From GCA-002712045 sp028112705 (GTDB lineage: Bacteria > Pseudomonadota > Alphaproteobacteria > Rhodobacterales > Rhodobacteraceae): a stretch of DNA of 64,000 nt. The notes under the pieces are model-generated. The model was not told where the DNA came from. It saw only the letters and a program-made list of their open reading frames with translations, and ran no database searches. The stretch lies in NCBI GenBank assembly GCA_028112705.1, contig JAOGYN010000003.1, positions 62,001 through 126,000 on the forward strand. The letters run 5' to 3'. This document shows, piece by piece, positions 17,973 through 27,178 of this stretch; the first letter of the stretch is position 1, and every line of letters begins with the position of its first letter. The translations under genes and the position numbers were made by a program.

Positions 17973-18026
17973 TATGGTTTATTCTATAAAGATTCATATA
18001 TATGAATCTTTATAGAATAAACCATA
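17973..18026. repeat. Perfect 54-bp palindrome in a divergent promoter region
   Basis: Bases 17973-18026 are identical to their own reverse complement over all 54 positions, centred between 17999 and 18000, with no spacer. Pairing stops at 17972/18027. It lies 93 bases before dctP (minus) and 102 bases before the amidotransferase gene (plus). It contains two symmetric GANTC sites (17991-17995 and 18004-18008), the recognition sequence of the CcrM methylase encoded at 53637. A cruciform, a large operator, or an amplification/assembly artefact are all possible. Confidence 0.9.
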
Positions 18027-18128
18027 GACTAAGAACAGCTTGTGTAAAGAAAAAGGTTGGGTTTTCCTTACTTAACGCTATATCTGTGAAGAAAGTTAAT
18101 TTTCATTTTTAAGATTAGGTCGATATTT

Positions 18129-18854
18129 ATGCATATCTTGGTATTACAGCATGCGAAGGGGGAGCATCCTGGTTCTTTCAGAAAATTTCTAAAAGAGGAC
18201 GGGCATACCTGGGATACCGTAGAGCTTAATGCTGGCGAAAACCTACCCTTAATTGATTCATATGATGCCCTTTGGGTAATGGGTGGTCCGATGGATGTTT
18301 GGGAGGAAGAAAAGTACCCTTGGTTAAAGAAAGAAAAAGAATTTATTAAGATCGCTGTAGCAGAAAAGGGATTACCCTATTTGGGTGTGTGTTTAGGCCA
18401 TCAATTATTGGCTGAGTCTTTGGGTGGAAAAGTTGAAAAAGCCAAATCTCCTGAAATTGGTATTTTAGATGTTCACCAGACACAGGATGGCCAGAGTGGG
18501 GTTTTTTTGGACGGGTTACCAGACACTTTTCCTACTCTTCAATGGCACTCGGCTGAAGTAACTGTTATTCCAGAGGGAACTCAAGTTCTTGCAACCACAC
18601 GAGATTGTGCTGTGCAAGCGATGCGGTGGCAAACGCGCGCGCATACCGTCCAGTTTCATTTAGAGGTTGAGGAGGACACCATAAAAAATTGGGTGGGCAT
18701 CCCTGAGTATTCTAAGTCACTGGAGACAGCACTTGGGGAAAACGGTGCTGTTATATTGCAACAAGATGCTAAATTAAACCAAAGACAGTTTGAGGATATG
18801 GCTGAGCGTGCATACATAAATTGGATGCAAACAATTGCGAAACCATCACTTTAA
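18129..18854 (+). CDS. Type 1 glutamine amidotransferase (GMP synthase-like)
   Basis: A free-standing class I glutamine amidotransferase of 241 residues. The nucleophile is Cys88 in YLGVCLGHQLLA, with His177 and Glu179 in VQFHLEVEED completing the triad; the GGPMDVWEEEKYPWL segment is typical of the subgroup near GMP synthase domains. Members hydrolyse glutamine or gamma-glutamyl compounds (for example gamma-glutamyl-polyamine or -amine breakdown), but the substrate is not evident here. It is divergent from the TRAP operon and overlaps the end of the enoyl-CoA hydratase gene by four bases. Confidence 0.85.
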   Translation: MHILVLQHAKGEHPGSFRKFLKEDGHTWDTVELNAGENLPLIDSYDALWVMGGPMDVWEEEKYPWLKKEKEFIKIAVAEKGLPYLGVCLGHQLLAESLGGKVEKAKSPEIGILDVHQTQDGQSGVFLDGLPDTFPTLQWHSAEVTVIPEGTQVLATTRDCAVQAMRWQTRAHTVQFHLEVEEDTIKNWVGIPEYSKSLETALGENGAVILQQDAKLNQRQFEDMAERAYINWMQTIAKPSL

Positions 18855-19570
18855 AAATTTTTAAACTCTTTAAGTCTTTTGATTGCAGCATCGTTTTTTT
18901 CAAACACAGCCAACAGTGCATCTTTTTTTATTTTGGAATTACATTTTGCTTGAAAAAGACGCTTTATTGCCAATAAAGAAACACCATCATTATTTTCAGC
19001 AATACTGCATAGATTATCTATAGTAAAAATGAATGCTTCCTTTTCGACAATCTCATCAATTAAATTTGTTTCCAATGCTTTTTGTGCTGATATTTTTTGA
19101 CCAGCCAAAAGAACTAATTTTGCAGTAGATATACCTGCAATATCAACCATCCTTTCAATATCATTAGGCTGTGGTAGTATATTATTTTTTAATACTGGAT
19201 AAAAGAATTTTGCAGCAGGTGTGGCTATCCTAAGATCACAAGCTAAAACCATTCCAAAAGCACCACCAGCCAATGTACCATTTAACGCCGCTAAAGTAAG
19301 GCAAGGAATATTTGCTATTTTTTCTGACAACTCTTCCCATTGGGTTGTAGTGGTTATCTCATTATTTTTTTTTACTGCATCAAGGTCAGCGCCAGCAGAA
19401 AAAACTTTACCTTCCCCAGTAAAAATCAACGATCGCAATTGCTTTTCTTTTTTTGCAGCATCCAGGATTGAGTTTAGCTTACTAAGCATTTCCATATTTA
19501 TGGCATTGGCTTTGTTTGTACGGCTTAATGTAATTGTCCACCTGAAAGCAGTTTTTGATATTTTAATCAT
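18851..19570 (-). CDS. Enoyl-CoA hydratase/isomerase family protein
   Basis: A 239-residue crotonase-fold protein. The oxyanion-hole segments are FTGEGKVFSAGADLDAV (near 50-66) and ALNGTLAGGAFGMVLACDLRIA (near 93-114). The residue positions used as catalytic Glu in true hydratases are not clearly present (GGAFGMVLA and the PNDIERMV region), so the reaction may differ. Its start overlaps the SDR stop (ATGA), so the two are co-translated and likely act on the same CoA-linked substrate; that is inference. Confidence 0.8.
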   Translation of the reverse strand: MIKISKTAFRWTITLSRTNKANAINMEMLSKLNSILDAAKKEKQLRSLIFTGEGKVFSAGADLDAVKKNNEITTTTQWEELSEKIANIPCLTLAALNGTLAGGAFGMVLACDLRIATPAAKFFYPVLKNNILPQPNDIERMVDIAGISTAKLVLLAGQKISAQKALETNLIDEIVEKEAFIFTIDNLCSIAENNDGVSLLAIKRLFQAKCNSKIKKDALLAVFEKNDAAIKRLKEFKNF

Positions 19571-20322
19571 ATTACGCCAATTGCTTTTCTAATCCCTTTT
19601 TCCCGTAAAGAAACGACCTTTCCTAAATAGTCATCAGACTGGGCGCCACACATCCAAACCAAACATTTGGCAGCCCAATCAGGAGGAATATGATCCTCCC
19701 AACCCATCTTGGAAACGGGATTTATACCACTTTTCTTAATTAATCTTTGCATGTCAGTCGCAACTGTTCCTGGCGAAAGAACTAGAGCTCTTATTGAATT
19801 ACTGCGCATTTCCAAATCGAGGCAGGCATTTAAGTGGTGTACTGCCGCTTTTGAAGTACAATAATGAGACCACCCATCCAAAGGCGATATTGCCGCGCCA
19901 GATCCAACTGTGATTATTGTTCCTCCATTTATCATGTATGGAAGTACTGACTTTATTCCATACCAAATTCCTTTTACATTTATATCAATAACCTTATCAA
20001 AATCAGAAAGCTCCATATCAAGAATACTTTTTATTGGCTCTATTACCCCCGCATTTCCAATTAAAATATCTATAGAGCTAAACATTTTCATAGTTGTTTT
20101 TATAGCATTTTCCATCTGATTTGCACTGCTCACGTCACATTGAATGGCGATGGATTTACCGCTATTTAGATTTATTTCTGATGAGATTTTGTCAATTTTA
20201 TTTTTAGACCTTGCTAATAGTGCAACGTTAGCACCTAGATCTGCAAACATTCTTGCTGCGGCTTCACCAATACCTTGGGAAGCACCAGTTATTACTACGG
20301 TTTTGTTTTTAAATTTTTCCAT
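19567..20322 (-). CDS. SDR family oxidoreductase
   Basis: Classical short-chain dehydrogenase of 251 residues: cofactor motif TGASQGIG (12-19), NAG at 90-92, and the catalytic Ser141 and Tyr154-x-x-x-Lys158 (YCTSK). Arg39 in LLARSK just after the second strand suggests preference for NADP(H). The substrate is unknown. It lies 57 bases behind the amidinotransferase gene and overlaps the enoyl-CoA hydratase gene, so the three may form one transcript. Confidence 0.88.
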   Translation of the reverse strand: MEKFKNKTVVITGASQGIGEAAARMFADLGANVALLARSKNKIDKISSEINLNSGKSIAIQCDVSSANQMENAIKTTMKMFSSIDILIGNAGVIEPIKSILDMELSDFDKVIDINVKGIWYGIKSVLPYMINGGTIITVGSGAAISPLDGWSHYCTSKAAVHHLNACLDLEMRSNSIRALVLSPGTVATDMQRLIKKSGINPVSKMGWEDHIPPDWAAKCLVWMCGAQSDDYLGKVVSLREKGIRKAIGVI

Positions 20323-20379
20323 AGTGCGATGTTAAACCACTGATTATATGCCTACAACACAAATTTTGAGCTTATATTA

Positions 20380-21501
20380 TTATTGGTTTGGAAAATAGTC
20401 TTCACACGATCCTTCGCGGTAAACATCGGCTGTACAGCAATGCAAGCCCCCACCAAATGCATAAGCATCGCGCAGATCTATTTCCAATACTTCCATCCCT
20501 AATTTATCCATTTGCTCTGCTTGATAAACTTCTGATTTTTCTACACAAACCGTTTTTGGATCTAAAACTAGTACATTCATTGAAAGCCAAGTTGATGAAT
20601 AACATAAGGGTGGAGGGGCGTTATGTGCAGGTTGAGCTGCATCAATAATTTCCCACCCATTCTTGTTGAACATCTCTCTTTGATCTTTTGGAAGCTTTCT
20701 TTGAGGATTGTTTAAAATGAGTCCAGGTCGGAGTGGTGTGAATGTTGCGTCAATATGAATTGGGTAAGGATCTCCAGGAAAGTTAACAGAGTGAACTCTA
20801 TGGTTTGGGAAGTGCCTTCTTAACCATTCAATACCCTTTTCATTAGTGGTAAAGCCGTGTTGAACAACCAAGTCTTTTCCAAACCGTAAAACATCAGCAG
20901 CATCAAACAAGGGCTCAACTTCTGTTGTCACAAAAAACTTTTCAGCAGCCCACTCTAGTCTTTTATTAACACCAATTTTTTCAGAAAGGTAATCAGGCCG
21001 ATAATCTTCGTCAGTCAATCTTGGTTTAGGTGCAGCCTCATGGCGGAAATTTGAATCTTCTTCCCAATATTTTTGCAGTAAGGGCCGGTAACATAAATAC
21101 TCAAACCAGCGGCATCTATAACTCATTGTTGCTTCTAGTATTTCTGACCCAACTGTTAAAAGAACGTCGCGAGGCGGCATACATCCAAATTGGCTTTCGG
21201 TGTGAAAGTCTGGCGTTATTGCAGGTTTTGAAAAATCAGTTGGTGTTGGTCGATCAACTTTAATACCACGGGAAGTTAACTTTTGGGCAAAGTTATCTAA
21301 TAATTCATTTGCACGGTCTATGGTTTCTTGAGGCCTTCGACCCCATTGGCCACGCATATCACTATCTTCTGGAACTTTAGCATCTAAAGCAGGTTCTGCT
21401 GGGGGAATATGGCAATTATCAGCTCTACCAACAATCACGTGTTTTAATTCATCCCATTCGTTCCAACTGTTAACAACCGTTTTGTCACCTGACCACGTCA
21501 T
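20380..21501 (-). CDS. Arginine:glycine amidinotransferase-like protein
   Basis: Belongs to the guanidino-group transferase family whose best-known member makes guanidinoacetate from arginine and glycine; related enzymes make guanidino antibiotics and toxins. The catalytic Asp-His-Cys set is visible: FDAADVLRFG, PIHIDATF, and GGGLHCCTADV with the nucleophile aligned to human Cys407. WLSMNVLVLD is also shared. Start: the frame extends to 21549, but ATG at 21501 has GGAG six bases ahead (21508-21511), giving 373 residues. No methyltransferase for creatine synthesis is adjacent. The acceptor amine is unknown; glycine is possible but not shown. Confidence 0.85.
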   Translation of the reverse strand: MTWSGDKTVVNSWNEWDELKHVIVGRADNCHIPPAEPALDAKVPEDSDMRGQWGRRPQETIDRANELLDNFAQKLTSRGIKVDRPTPTDFSKPAITPDFHTESQFGCMPPRDVLLTVGSEILEATMSYRCRWFEYLCYRPLLQKYWEEDSNFRHEAAPKPRLTDEDYRPDYLSEKIGVNKRLEWAAEKFFVTTEVEPLFDAADVLRFGKDLVVQHGFTTNEKGIEWLRRHFPNHRVHSVNFPGDPYPIHIDATFTPLRPGLILNNPQRKLPKDQREMFNKNGWEIIDAAQPAHNAPPPLCYSSTWLSMNVLVLDPKTVCVEKSEVYQAEQMDKLGMEVLEIDLRDAYAFGGGLHCCTADVYREGSCEDYFPNQ

Positions 21502-21818
21502 AGTATTCTCCATTTTTGGTATCAATTTAATTGAAAAACTTAAATTCAAAGTAATTGCAAGTTAATTTCTTGGCTAATAAAATTTAAAAAATATCTTATA
21601 ATTAAATCATGTGAGGTTTAGTAATCGAATATTTTTTTATTTTAGAAAAAATTGTTGCCTGTGCGAGGCCTAGTAATGATGGCGATTATCTATTATCCGT
21701 AATAGAAATACGAGAATCTGGAGAAATATTACTTAATAATAATTCAACTTAATAATATAATACATTTGATTTTATTATTTAAAAGTAAAATAACCCAAAA
21801 AAGTGAAAGACATGATTT
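21502..21818. other. AT-rich intergenic region, divergent promoters
   Basis: About 317 bases between the divergent amidinotransferase and pmbA genes. I see no coding frame with family resemblance and no tRNA. It must carry promoters for both sides. It contains an imperfect direct repeat of 16 bases (21611-21626 and 21663-21678, 12 identities) of the form G-Y-GAGG-YY-TAGTAAT, which could be a regulator site, though this is weak evidence. Confidence 0.5.
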
Positions 21819-23165
21819 GTGACTCATGATTTAGAATTTATCGCTAATACTCTTTTAGAAATGTCTAAAAAAGCAGGCGCAGACTCAGCAGAAGCAATTA
21901 TTTTAGAACAGGAGTCTCTTAGCGTGGATACCCTTAATGGTTCCCTTGAGTCCCTAGAGCGGTCTGAAGGCATTGATGTGGGCCTGAGAGTAATTTTGAA
22001 TAATAGGCAAGCCTGCATTTCTTCATCTGATATTCGAGAAGTTACTCTGCAGAAAATGGTAGAGCGCTCTTTAGCAATGGCGAGGGAAGCCCCACAGGAT
22101 GATGATGTCCTATTGGCGGCACGACATAAAATTGCAAAAAATTGGGACTTAAATTCGCTAGACTTGATTGATGAGAAAATAATGGTTGAGCCAGATTGTA
22201 TTAAAGACTGGGCTATTGAGGCTGAAGCTGAAGCAAAAACAGTTAAAGGTGTAACACAAGTCCAATCATCCAGCGCGAGCGTGGGAATGGTAAACTCATA
22301 TTTAGCCACATCAAATGGTTTTTCGGCAGGATACTCTCGTAGCAGTGCAAACATTTCATGTGTTTCTATTTCTGGAAAAGGGCTAGAAATGGAACGGGAT
22401 TATGCGTATGAAGGGCGGGTTTATGCATCTGATTTACCTGCACCTTCTACCATCGGTTTGTTGTCAGGACAAAGGGCTGTAGAGCGGGTTGGTTCAAAAA
22501 AAGCTCCTACAGGTAACTACCCTGTTATTTATGATGAAAGGATTTCAAGCACACTAATAGGTCATTTTTTGAATGCAATTAATGGATCCTCTATTGTCAG
22601 AGGTTCAAGTTGGTTAAGAGGGTCTATGAACGAAGAAATATTTCCTAAAGATATATCAATTATAGAAAACCCACTGAAAGCAAGGTGTTTCAGTTCCAGG
22701 CCATTTGATTCGGAGGGATTAAAGACATATTCGAAAACAATCGTTTCAGACGGTATATTAAAAACATGGCTGTTAGACCTGTCTTGTGGTAAAAAATTAA
22801 ATTTAGATAGTACGGCCAATGCTGTACGATCAATATCAGCCCCTCCTACGCCTGGCATTACAAACATTACATTCACTAATGGCTCAAAGAGCAAATTGGA
22901 TTTGATGAATAATATGGGTACTGGTCTAATCATAACGGCTATGATTGGTTTGACTATTAATCCAATTACAGGTGATTATTCTCGAGGCGTATCTGGATTT
23001 TGGCTAGAAAATGGAGAGATTCAGTATCCAGTTAATGAATGTACAGTTGCTGGAAATTTAAAAGACATATTTAAAAGTATTATACCAGCCAACGATGCAA
23101 GAAATCATTTAAGCTTTTCAGTACCATCACTATTGGTAGAAGGTTTGAAAATTGCTGGAAAATAA
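21819..23165 (+). CDS. pmbA: TldD/PmbA family metalloprotease subunit (TldE/PmbA)
   Basis: The TldE half of the TldD/TldE heterodimer, which processes modified peptides such as microcin B17 and degrades some antitoxins; TldD holds the zinc and is not in this window. The 448-residue length and segments LESLERSEGIDVGLRV, SSDIREVTLQKMVERSLAMA and GVSGFWLENGEIQYPVNE are typical of PmbA. The start is GTG at 21819 with a poor ribosome binding site; no better ATG exists in frame. The stop overlaps the start of the next gene by 14 bases. Confidence 0.92.
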   Translation: MTHDLEFIANTLLEMSKKAGADSAEAIILEQESLSVDTLNGSLESLERSEGIDVGLRVILNNRQACISSSDIREVTLQKMVERSLAMAREAPQDDDVLLAARHKIAKNWDLNSLDLIDEKIMVEPDCIKDWAIEAEAEAKTVKGVTQVQSSSASVGMVNSYLATSNGFSAGYSRSSANISCVSISGKGLEMERDYAYEGRVYASDLPAPSTIGLLSGQRAVERVGSKKAPTGNYPVIYDERISSTLIGHFLNAINGSSIVRGSSWLRGSMNEEIFPKDISIIENPLKARCFSSRPFDSEGLKTYSKTIVSDGILKTWLLDLSCGKKLNLDSTANAVRSISAPPTPGITNITFTNGSKSKLDLMNNMGTGLIITAMIGLTINPITGDYSRGVSGFWLENGEIQYPVNECTVAGNLKDIFKSIIPANDARNHLSFSVPSLLVEGLKIAGK

Positions 23166-23922
23166 TCTTATGTTATTACTTGAGGCGGCTGATGCTGCTG
23201 GTCAAATAGCTCGCAAATTTTTTAGAAAAAATCCAAAAGTTTGGCATAAAGATTTAGACCAGGGACCTGTTACTGAAGCTGATATAAAAATTAACAACAT
23301 GTTAATAAAAAAATTGCAATCTGCACGCCCAGAATATGGATGGCTATCTGAAGAAACAGAGGATGATCAAGGTAGGCTCTCAAAAGATTATGTGTTTATT
23401 ATTGATCCTATAGATGGAACAAGATCATTTATTGATGGGCATGAGAATTATGCCTGTGCTTTAGGAATTTCTTTTAAAGGACGAATGCAAACAGCAGTTG
23501 TTCAAATGCCTAGTTTAAATAAAACGTTTTGGGCAAATGTTGGACAGGGTGCATATGAAAACGGTAAGAAAATCACTGTAAGTACCCAAATGGATATTAA
23601 TCAGTCCAGCTTATTAACGGCTAAACCTCATTTGGACCCGTCTTTATGGCCGGGAGGTGTTCCTCCAGTAAAACAGGCCTACCGGAGCTCTTTGGCTTAT
23701 CGTTTATGCCTTGCGGCAAACGGTTCTTTTGATGCGATGGTGACTTTAAGGGATTGTTGGGAATGGGATATAGCAGCAGGTGACTTGATCGTCAGAGAAG
23801 CCGGTGGAACAGTAACAGATAGGTTGGGAGACGACTTATATTTTAACAACCCAACCCCTAAAAGGCCCGGTGTTTTGGCTGGCTCTAACTCAATACACTC
23901 TAACTTATTAAGCAGACTATAA
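23152..23922 (+). CDS. Inositol monophosphatase family protein
   Basis: A 256-residue phosphatase with the metal-binding motifs of the superfamily: WLSEETEDD (64-72), DPIDGTRSF (85-93) and WEWDIAAGDLIVREAGG (near 200-216). Unlike the CysQ at 7228 it lacks the NGDFTVNIA segment, and resembles the pmbA-linked group in Rhodobacterales, which has been annotated variously as bisphosphate nucleotidase or histidinol-phosphatase. The exact substrate is not decided by sequence. It overlaps pmbA by 14 bases. The DUF4170 gene that often follows in relatives is not seen. Confidence 0.85.
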   Translation: MLENNLMLLLEAADAAGQIARKFFRKNPKVWHKDLDQGPVTEADIKINNMLIKKLQSARPEYGWLSEETEDDQGRLSKDYVFIIDPIDGTRSFIDGHENYACALGISFKGRMQTAVVQMPSLNKTFWANVGQGAYENGKKITVSTQMDINQSSLLTAKPHLDPSLWPGGVPPVKQAYRSSLAYRLCLAANGSFDAMVTLRDCWEWDIAAGDLIVREAGGTVTDRLGDDLYFNNPTPKRPGVLAGSNSIHSNLLSRL

Positions 23923-23987
23923 AGTTATTTACTATTTTCCTTGATGCTTTAAATCGTATATGGCCATAATTTATAATATTTTTTTGA

Positions 23988-25061
23988 ATGAGCATAATGA
24001 ATAACACACTTGCTGATATATATAATAACAAATTATCAAAGCAGTTGATAACCTATGACCGCAATCAATCAAAGGCTATCGTTTTACTTGAAAAATTAAA
24101 TAATAATCTCTTGAAAAAAAAATCTGGATTTTTATCAAGAATAAAAAAAGAAAATCCAATAAAAGGTGTTTATTTCTGGGGTGGAGTTGGCCTGGGAAAA
24201 TCAATGATTATGGATTTGTTTTACGAAAACTCAGTTATTAAAAAGAAAAAGCGTGTTCATTTTCATGCATTCATGCAGGAGGTTCATGACGAAATTCACT
24301 TGATAAGGAAATCTGGTGTAACTGATGCAATTGAACCCATTGCAAAAAATATTTCAAAGAATGTGAAGCTATTATGTTTTGATGAATTGCAAATAACTGA
24401 TATTACGGATGCGATGATAGTTGGAAGATTAATGGAACTATTAACAAAAAATGGTGTAGTAATAGTTTCCACATCTAACAGGCCTCCAGATGATCTGTAT
24501 AAAGATGGCTTGAACCGAGACTTATTTTTACCCTTTATATCCTTTTTGAAGGAAAACCTGGATGTATTTCAATTTTCAGGTGATATTGATTACCGCCAGT
24601 TAAGTTTAAGCGAGAAAAAAAGGTTTTTCACACCCATAAGCTCAAAAAATAAATCTGTTATAAATGCTCTGTGGGGTGAATTAACGGATGGAACTTCAGC
24701 TCCTCTAAAATTAAAGGTAAAATCAAGAGAGGTTATAATACCAGCTTTTTGTAATGGTGTTGGCCGAGCAAATTTTGAAGATTTGTGTGAAAAACCATTA
24801 GGGCCATCTGATTTTCTTGCTATTGCTAAATCAGTTCGGGTTTTAATTATAGAAAACATACCAAAACTGAGTAGAGAAAAAAATAATCAAGCAAAACGGT
24901 TTGTAACTTTAATAGACACTCTTTATGAGCATAAAGTTATTTTGATTGCATCTGCTGAAGAAAACCCTGAAAAACTTTATGAAAAGGGAACAGGTTCTTT
25001 TGAATTTGAAAGAACAGTATCAAGACTGAAAGAAATGCAATCAGAAAGTTGGGTGTCTTGA
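23988..25061 (+). CDS. zapE: Cell division protein ZapE (AFG1-like ATPase)
   Basis: AFG1/LACE1-type ATPase; the E. coli member associates with the FtsZ ring under stress. In 357 residues: Walker A GGVGLGKSM (65-73), the HFHAFMQEVHDEIH segment, Walker B LLCFDELQITDITDAM, and STSNRPPDDLYKDGLNRDLFLPFI, all family signatures. In alphaproteobacteria the gene is often upstream of mdh and sucC, which are not found here. ATG at 23988 or the in-frame ATG at 23997 could be the start; neither has a strong ribosome binding site. Confidence 0.92.
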   Translation: MSIMNNTLADIYNNKLSKQLITYDRNQSKAIVLLEKLNNNLLKKKSGFLSRIKKENPIKGVYFWGGVGLGKSMIMDLFYENSVIKKKKRVHFHAFMQEVHDEIHLIRKSGVTDAIEPIAKNISKNVKLLCFDELQITDITDAMIVGRLMELLTKNGVVIVSTSNRPPDDLYKDGLNRDLFLPFISFLKENLDVFQFSGDIDYRQLSLSEKKRFFTPISSKNKSVINALWGELTDGTSAPLKLKVKSREVIIPAFCNGVGRANFEDLCEKPLGPSDFLAIAKSVRVLIIENIPKLSREKNNQAKRFVTLIDTLYEHKVILIASAEENPEKLYEKGTGSFEFERTVSRLKEMQSESWVS

Positions 25062-25087
25062 TTTGCAAAAGTTATACTTCTAACAAT

Positions 25088-25672
25088 CTATAATGGTTTG
25101 ACATTTTTGAATGCATCACGATTTTTCATAACCTTTAAATAATCATCTAATTTTTTTTCGCCGTGATTAAATCCTATATTTTTTGCCCACCGCAAAAGAG
25201 TGGTTAACAAAATATCTGGAATTGTAATCTTATCACCCATTAAGAACGGACCATTCATTTTATTGGCAAGGTTTTTACAATTTTGGTTAAATTCCCATTC
25301 TAGTGAAGTATTAATATTTGGGACACGCATTTCTTCAGGTAATATAAACGAATGTCTAGCAGCCATCCATAATACTCCATCAATTTCATCATTTATCGAA
25401 AAAGTAAAACTATCTTGCACCGCTCGTTCTTTGGTTCCTGCAGCGTAAGTTAGACTTTTATGTTTATCACCAAGATAAGTTAAGATGGCCATACTGTCTG
25501 ATATTATTGTACTATCATCAATGAGCAATGGAACTTTCCCAGATGGACTAATTTTTATTAACTCTGTTGATCGAGGCTTCATTGGAATGCCTACATAATC
25601 AGCTCCAATTTCTTCTAACATCCAGTACACTCGAAACGCTCTACTTTTTGTACCACCTATTACTTCATACAT
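25088..25672 (-). CDS. Glutathione S-transferase family protein
   Basis: A 194-residue protein with the GST layout: N-terminal thioredoxin-like domain (1-75) with the cis-Pro segment GKVPLLIDDSTIISDSMAILTYL, which holds the Glu/Ser-Asp gamma-glutamyl binding residues, and a helical C-terminal domain with FLMGDKITIPDILLTTLLRWA. The electrophilic substrate is unknown. It is convergent with zapE and lies just downstream of holA on the same strand. Confidence 0.85.
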   Translation of the reverse strand: MYEVIGGTKSRAFRVYWMLEEIGADYVGIPMKPRSTELIKISPSGKVPLLIDDSTIISDSMAILTYLGDKHKSLTYAAGTKERAVQDSFTFSINDEIDGVLWMAARHSFILPEEMRVPNINTSLEWEFNQNCKNLANKMNGPFLMGDKITIPDILLTTLLRWAKNIGFNHGEKKLDDYLKVMKNRDAFKNVKPL

Positions 25673-25681
25673 TTTTATTCC

Positions 25682-26704
25682 TCATTTTGAAACCATCATG
25701 GAAATTTTTATTAATGCGCGTTCCATTAAAGCGCTTTTAGGATCAAGCTTGGATGACCTAAGCCTTAAGTCTGTTTCCATTAGAATTTGAATTGCTCTTT
25801 CAAGACGTTTAATCCCCCATTTTTTTGAATTTGAAATTAATTTATTTCTTCGAACACCAAAAATGGGTGGTCTTATTTTTAATAACGAAACTTCTATTTT
25901 TGATGGCTGGCTTGCTAATATATGCAGGTTTCTGAAGTGTCTAACTACTCCAATACAAATTGATGTAGGGTTTTGACCTGTAGCAGTTAGTTTTTTCAGC
26001 AAAGAGCCAAGATAATTTGTATTTCCAGAGCAGATGGTGTCTATTATTTCTTCCAGCTTTGTTTCCATAGAGATATTTGTACATTCCAATATGTCTTCAT
26101 ATGAAATTGGAGAGCTATCATTCATTTTGTAAAGAGTAATTTTTTCCAAAAGTTGTTTAAATTCGTTTAGTTCTAATGTTAGCCCTAGCTGTGCCAAGTC
26201 TTTGTGAATTTCAACACCAGTTATGCCGGCTGTTTCAATAAGTGAGTTTATTTCTTGAATCGTTGGCGGTTCTTGGTAAATACCAATAGAAATAGCATTA
26301 TTGTTATTTTCAAATAATTTCCGTAATTTAGACCTTGATGGTAAAAAACTAGCTGTCACAATTAAAAAAGCATCACCTTGCTTATAATTAAAGATTATTT
26401 CTTCAATTAAACCGGCTAACCCATCTGTGCAGTTTTCAATGAGGACTAGGCGCGGGCCAGGAAAAAAACCAGTTGCCTTAATGGCATCGATAGCCAATGA
26501 TTTATTTTTTCGCAATTCGGCTGCTGTAATTTCGGTCAAGCGCATTTCATCATTTGCATTATTACCGGCCAGCTTTGATTTAATATGTTTGTATTTATCT
26601 TTTATTATTAAATTAGGCTCCCCGTGCAAAAGCAAAGCGGGCACAGGCTTTGGGTCGATACAGTATTTTATTGCATTTTGTCCAGTAAGTTTCATTTGAT
26701 CCAA
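25682..26704 (-). CDS. holA: DNA polymerase III delta subunit
   Basis: Clamp-loader subunit that opens the beta sliding clamp. The 340 residues have the HolA arrangement: N-terminal AAA-like domain without a working P-loop (ALLLHGEPNLIIKDKY, FFPGPRLVLIENCTDGLAGL), a linker lid, and the C-terminal helical collar (ISMETKLEEIIDTICSGN, GVVRHFRNLHILAS). Sequence identity in this family is low, so the synteny leuS-lptE-holA, kept in many proteobacteria, supports the call. Confidence 0.9.
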   Translation of the reverse strand: MDQMKLTGQNAIKYCIDPKPVPALLLHGEPNLIIKDKYKHIKSKLAGNNANDEMRLTEITAAELRKNKSLAIDAIKATGFFPGPRLVLIENCTDGLAGLIEEIIFNYKQGDAFLIVTASFLPSRSKLRKLFENNNNAISIGIYQEPPTIQEINSLIETAGITGVEIHKDLAQLGLTLELNEFKQLLEKITLYKMNDSSPISYEDILECTNISMETKLEEIIDTICSGNTNYLGSLLKKLTATGQNPTSICIGVVRHFRNLHILASQPSKIEVSLLKIRPPIFGVRRNKLISNSKKWGIKRLERAIQILMETDLRLRSSKLDPKSALMERALIKISMMVSK

Positions 26705-26725
26705 TCAAAATTTGCATGATAAAGA

Positions 26726-27178
26726 TCAGTTAAAACTGCCTGCGATAACAAGCTGGCTAATCGTTTTTTTTGCATTTTTCTTTGACGCTTTATTGGCAAC
26801 AATTGAGTCACTTACATCATAAGACACTATTTCTTTAACGGTAAATTTGTATTCATGATCATTGTCTGTGATTTTACAATTGATCAGTCCAATAAGATCC
26901 ATCCTTGTTGCTTCATTAGATGATGAAAAACTATATTTATTTTCAGAAATCTCTATTTCAGTGATAAGATTTAATCTTTTTTTGCTACCAAAATCGTTAA
27001 GAGCAAACCTTAGATTTTGAGCTAAGTAAAAACCAATGTCGGTATCAATATTTTCTACAGACACTTTGTTTTCTAGCGGGCGGTCTTTTAAATCTGATTG
27101 ATAAATTGGCTTTAGATTACAGGACGATACCATAATAGCAGTAGTTATTAGGAAGATAGTTTTTTTATAAAACGACAT
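26726..27178 (-). CDS. lptE: LPS assembly lipoprotein LptE
   Basis: Outer-membrane lipoprotein that plugs the LptD barrel and helps place lipopolysaccharide on the cell surface. The 150-residue protein starts with a lipoprotein signal, lipobox VSSC with Cys20, followed by NLKPIY, the usual alphaproteobacterial LptE opening (LRPLY-like). Its start overlaps the 3' end of leuS by 14 bases. With lptCAB at 9.5-11.4 kb, four of the seven Lpt proteins are in this window. Confidence 0.87.
   Translation of the reverse strand: MSFYKKTIFLITTAIMVSSCNLKPIYQSDLKDRPLENKVSVENIDTDIGFYLAQNLRFALNDFGSKKRLNLITEIEISENKYSFSSSNEATRMDLIGLINCKITDNDHEYKFTVKEIVSYDVSDSIVANKASKKNAKKTISQLVIAGSFN

Noticed and set aside
21824..22354. 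176-residue frame opposite pmbA
   Set aside because: pmbA is complete and well conserved on the plus strand; the antisense frame has no independent support.
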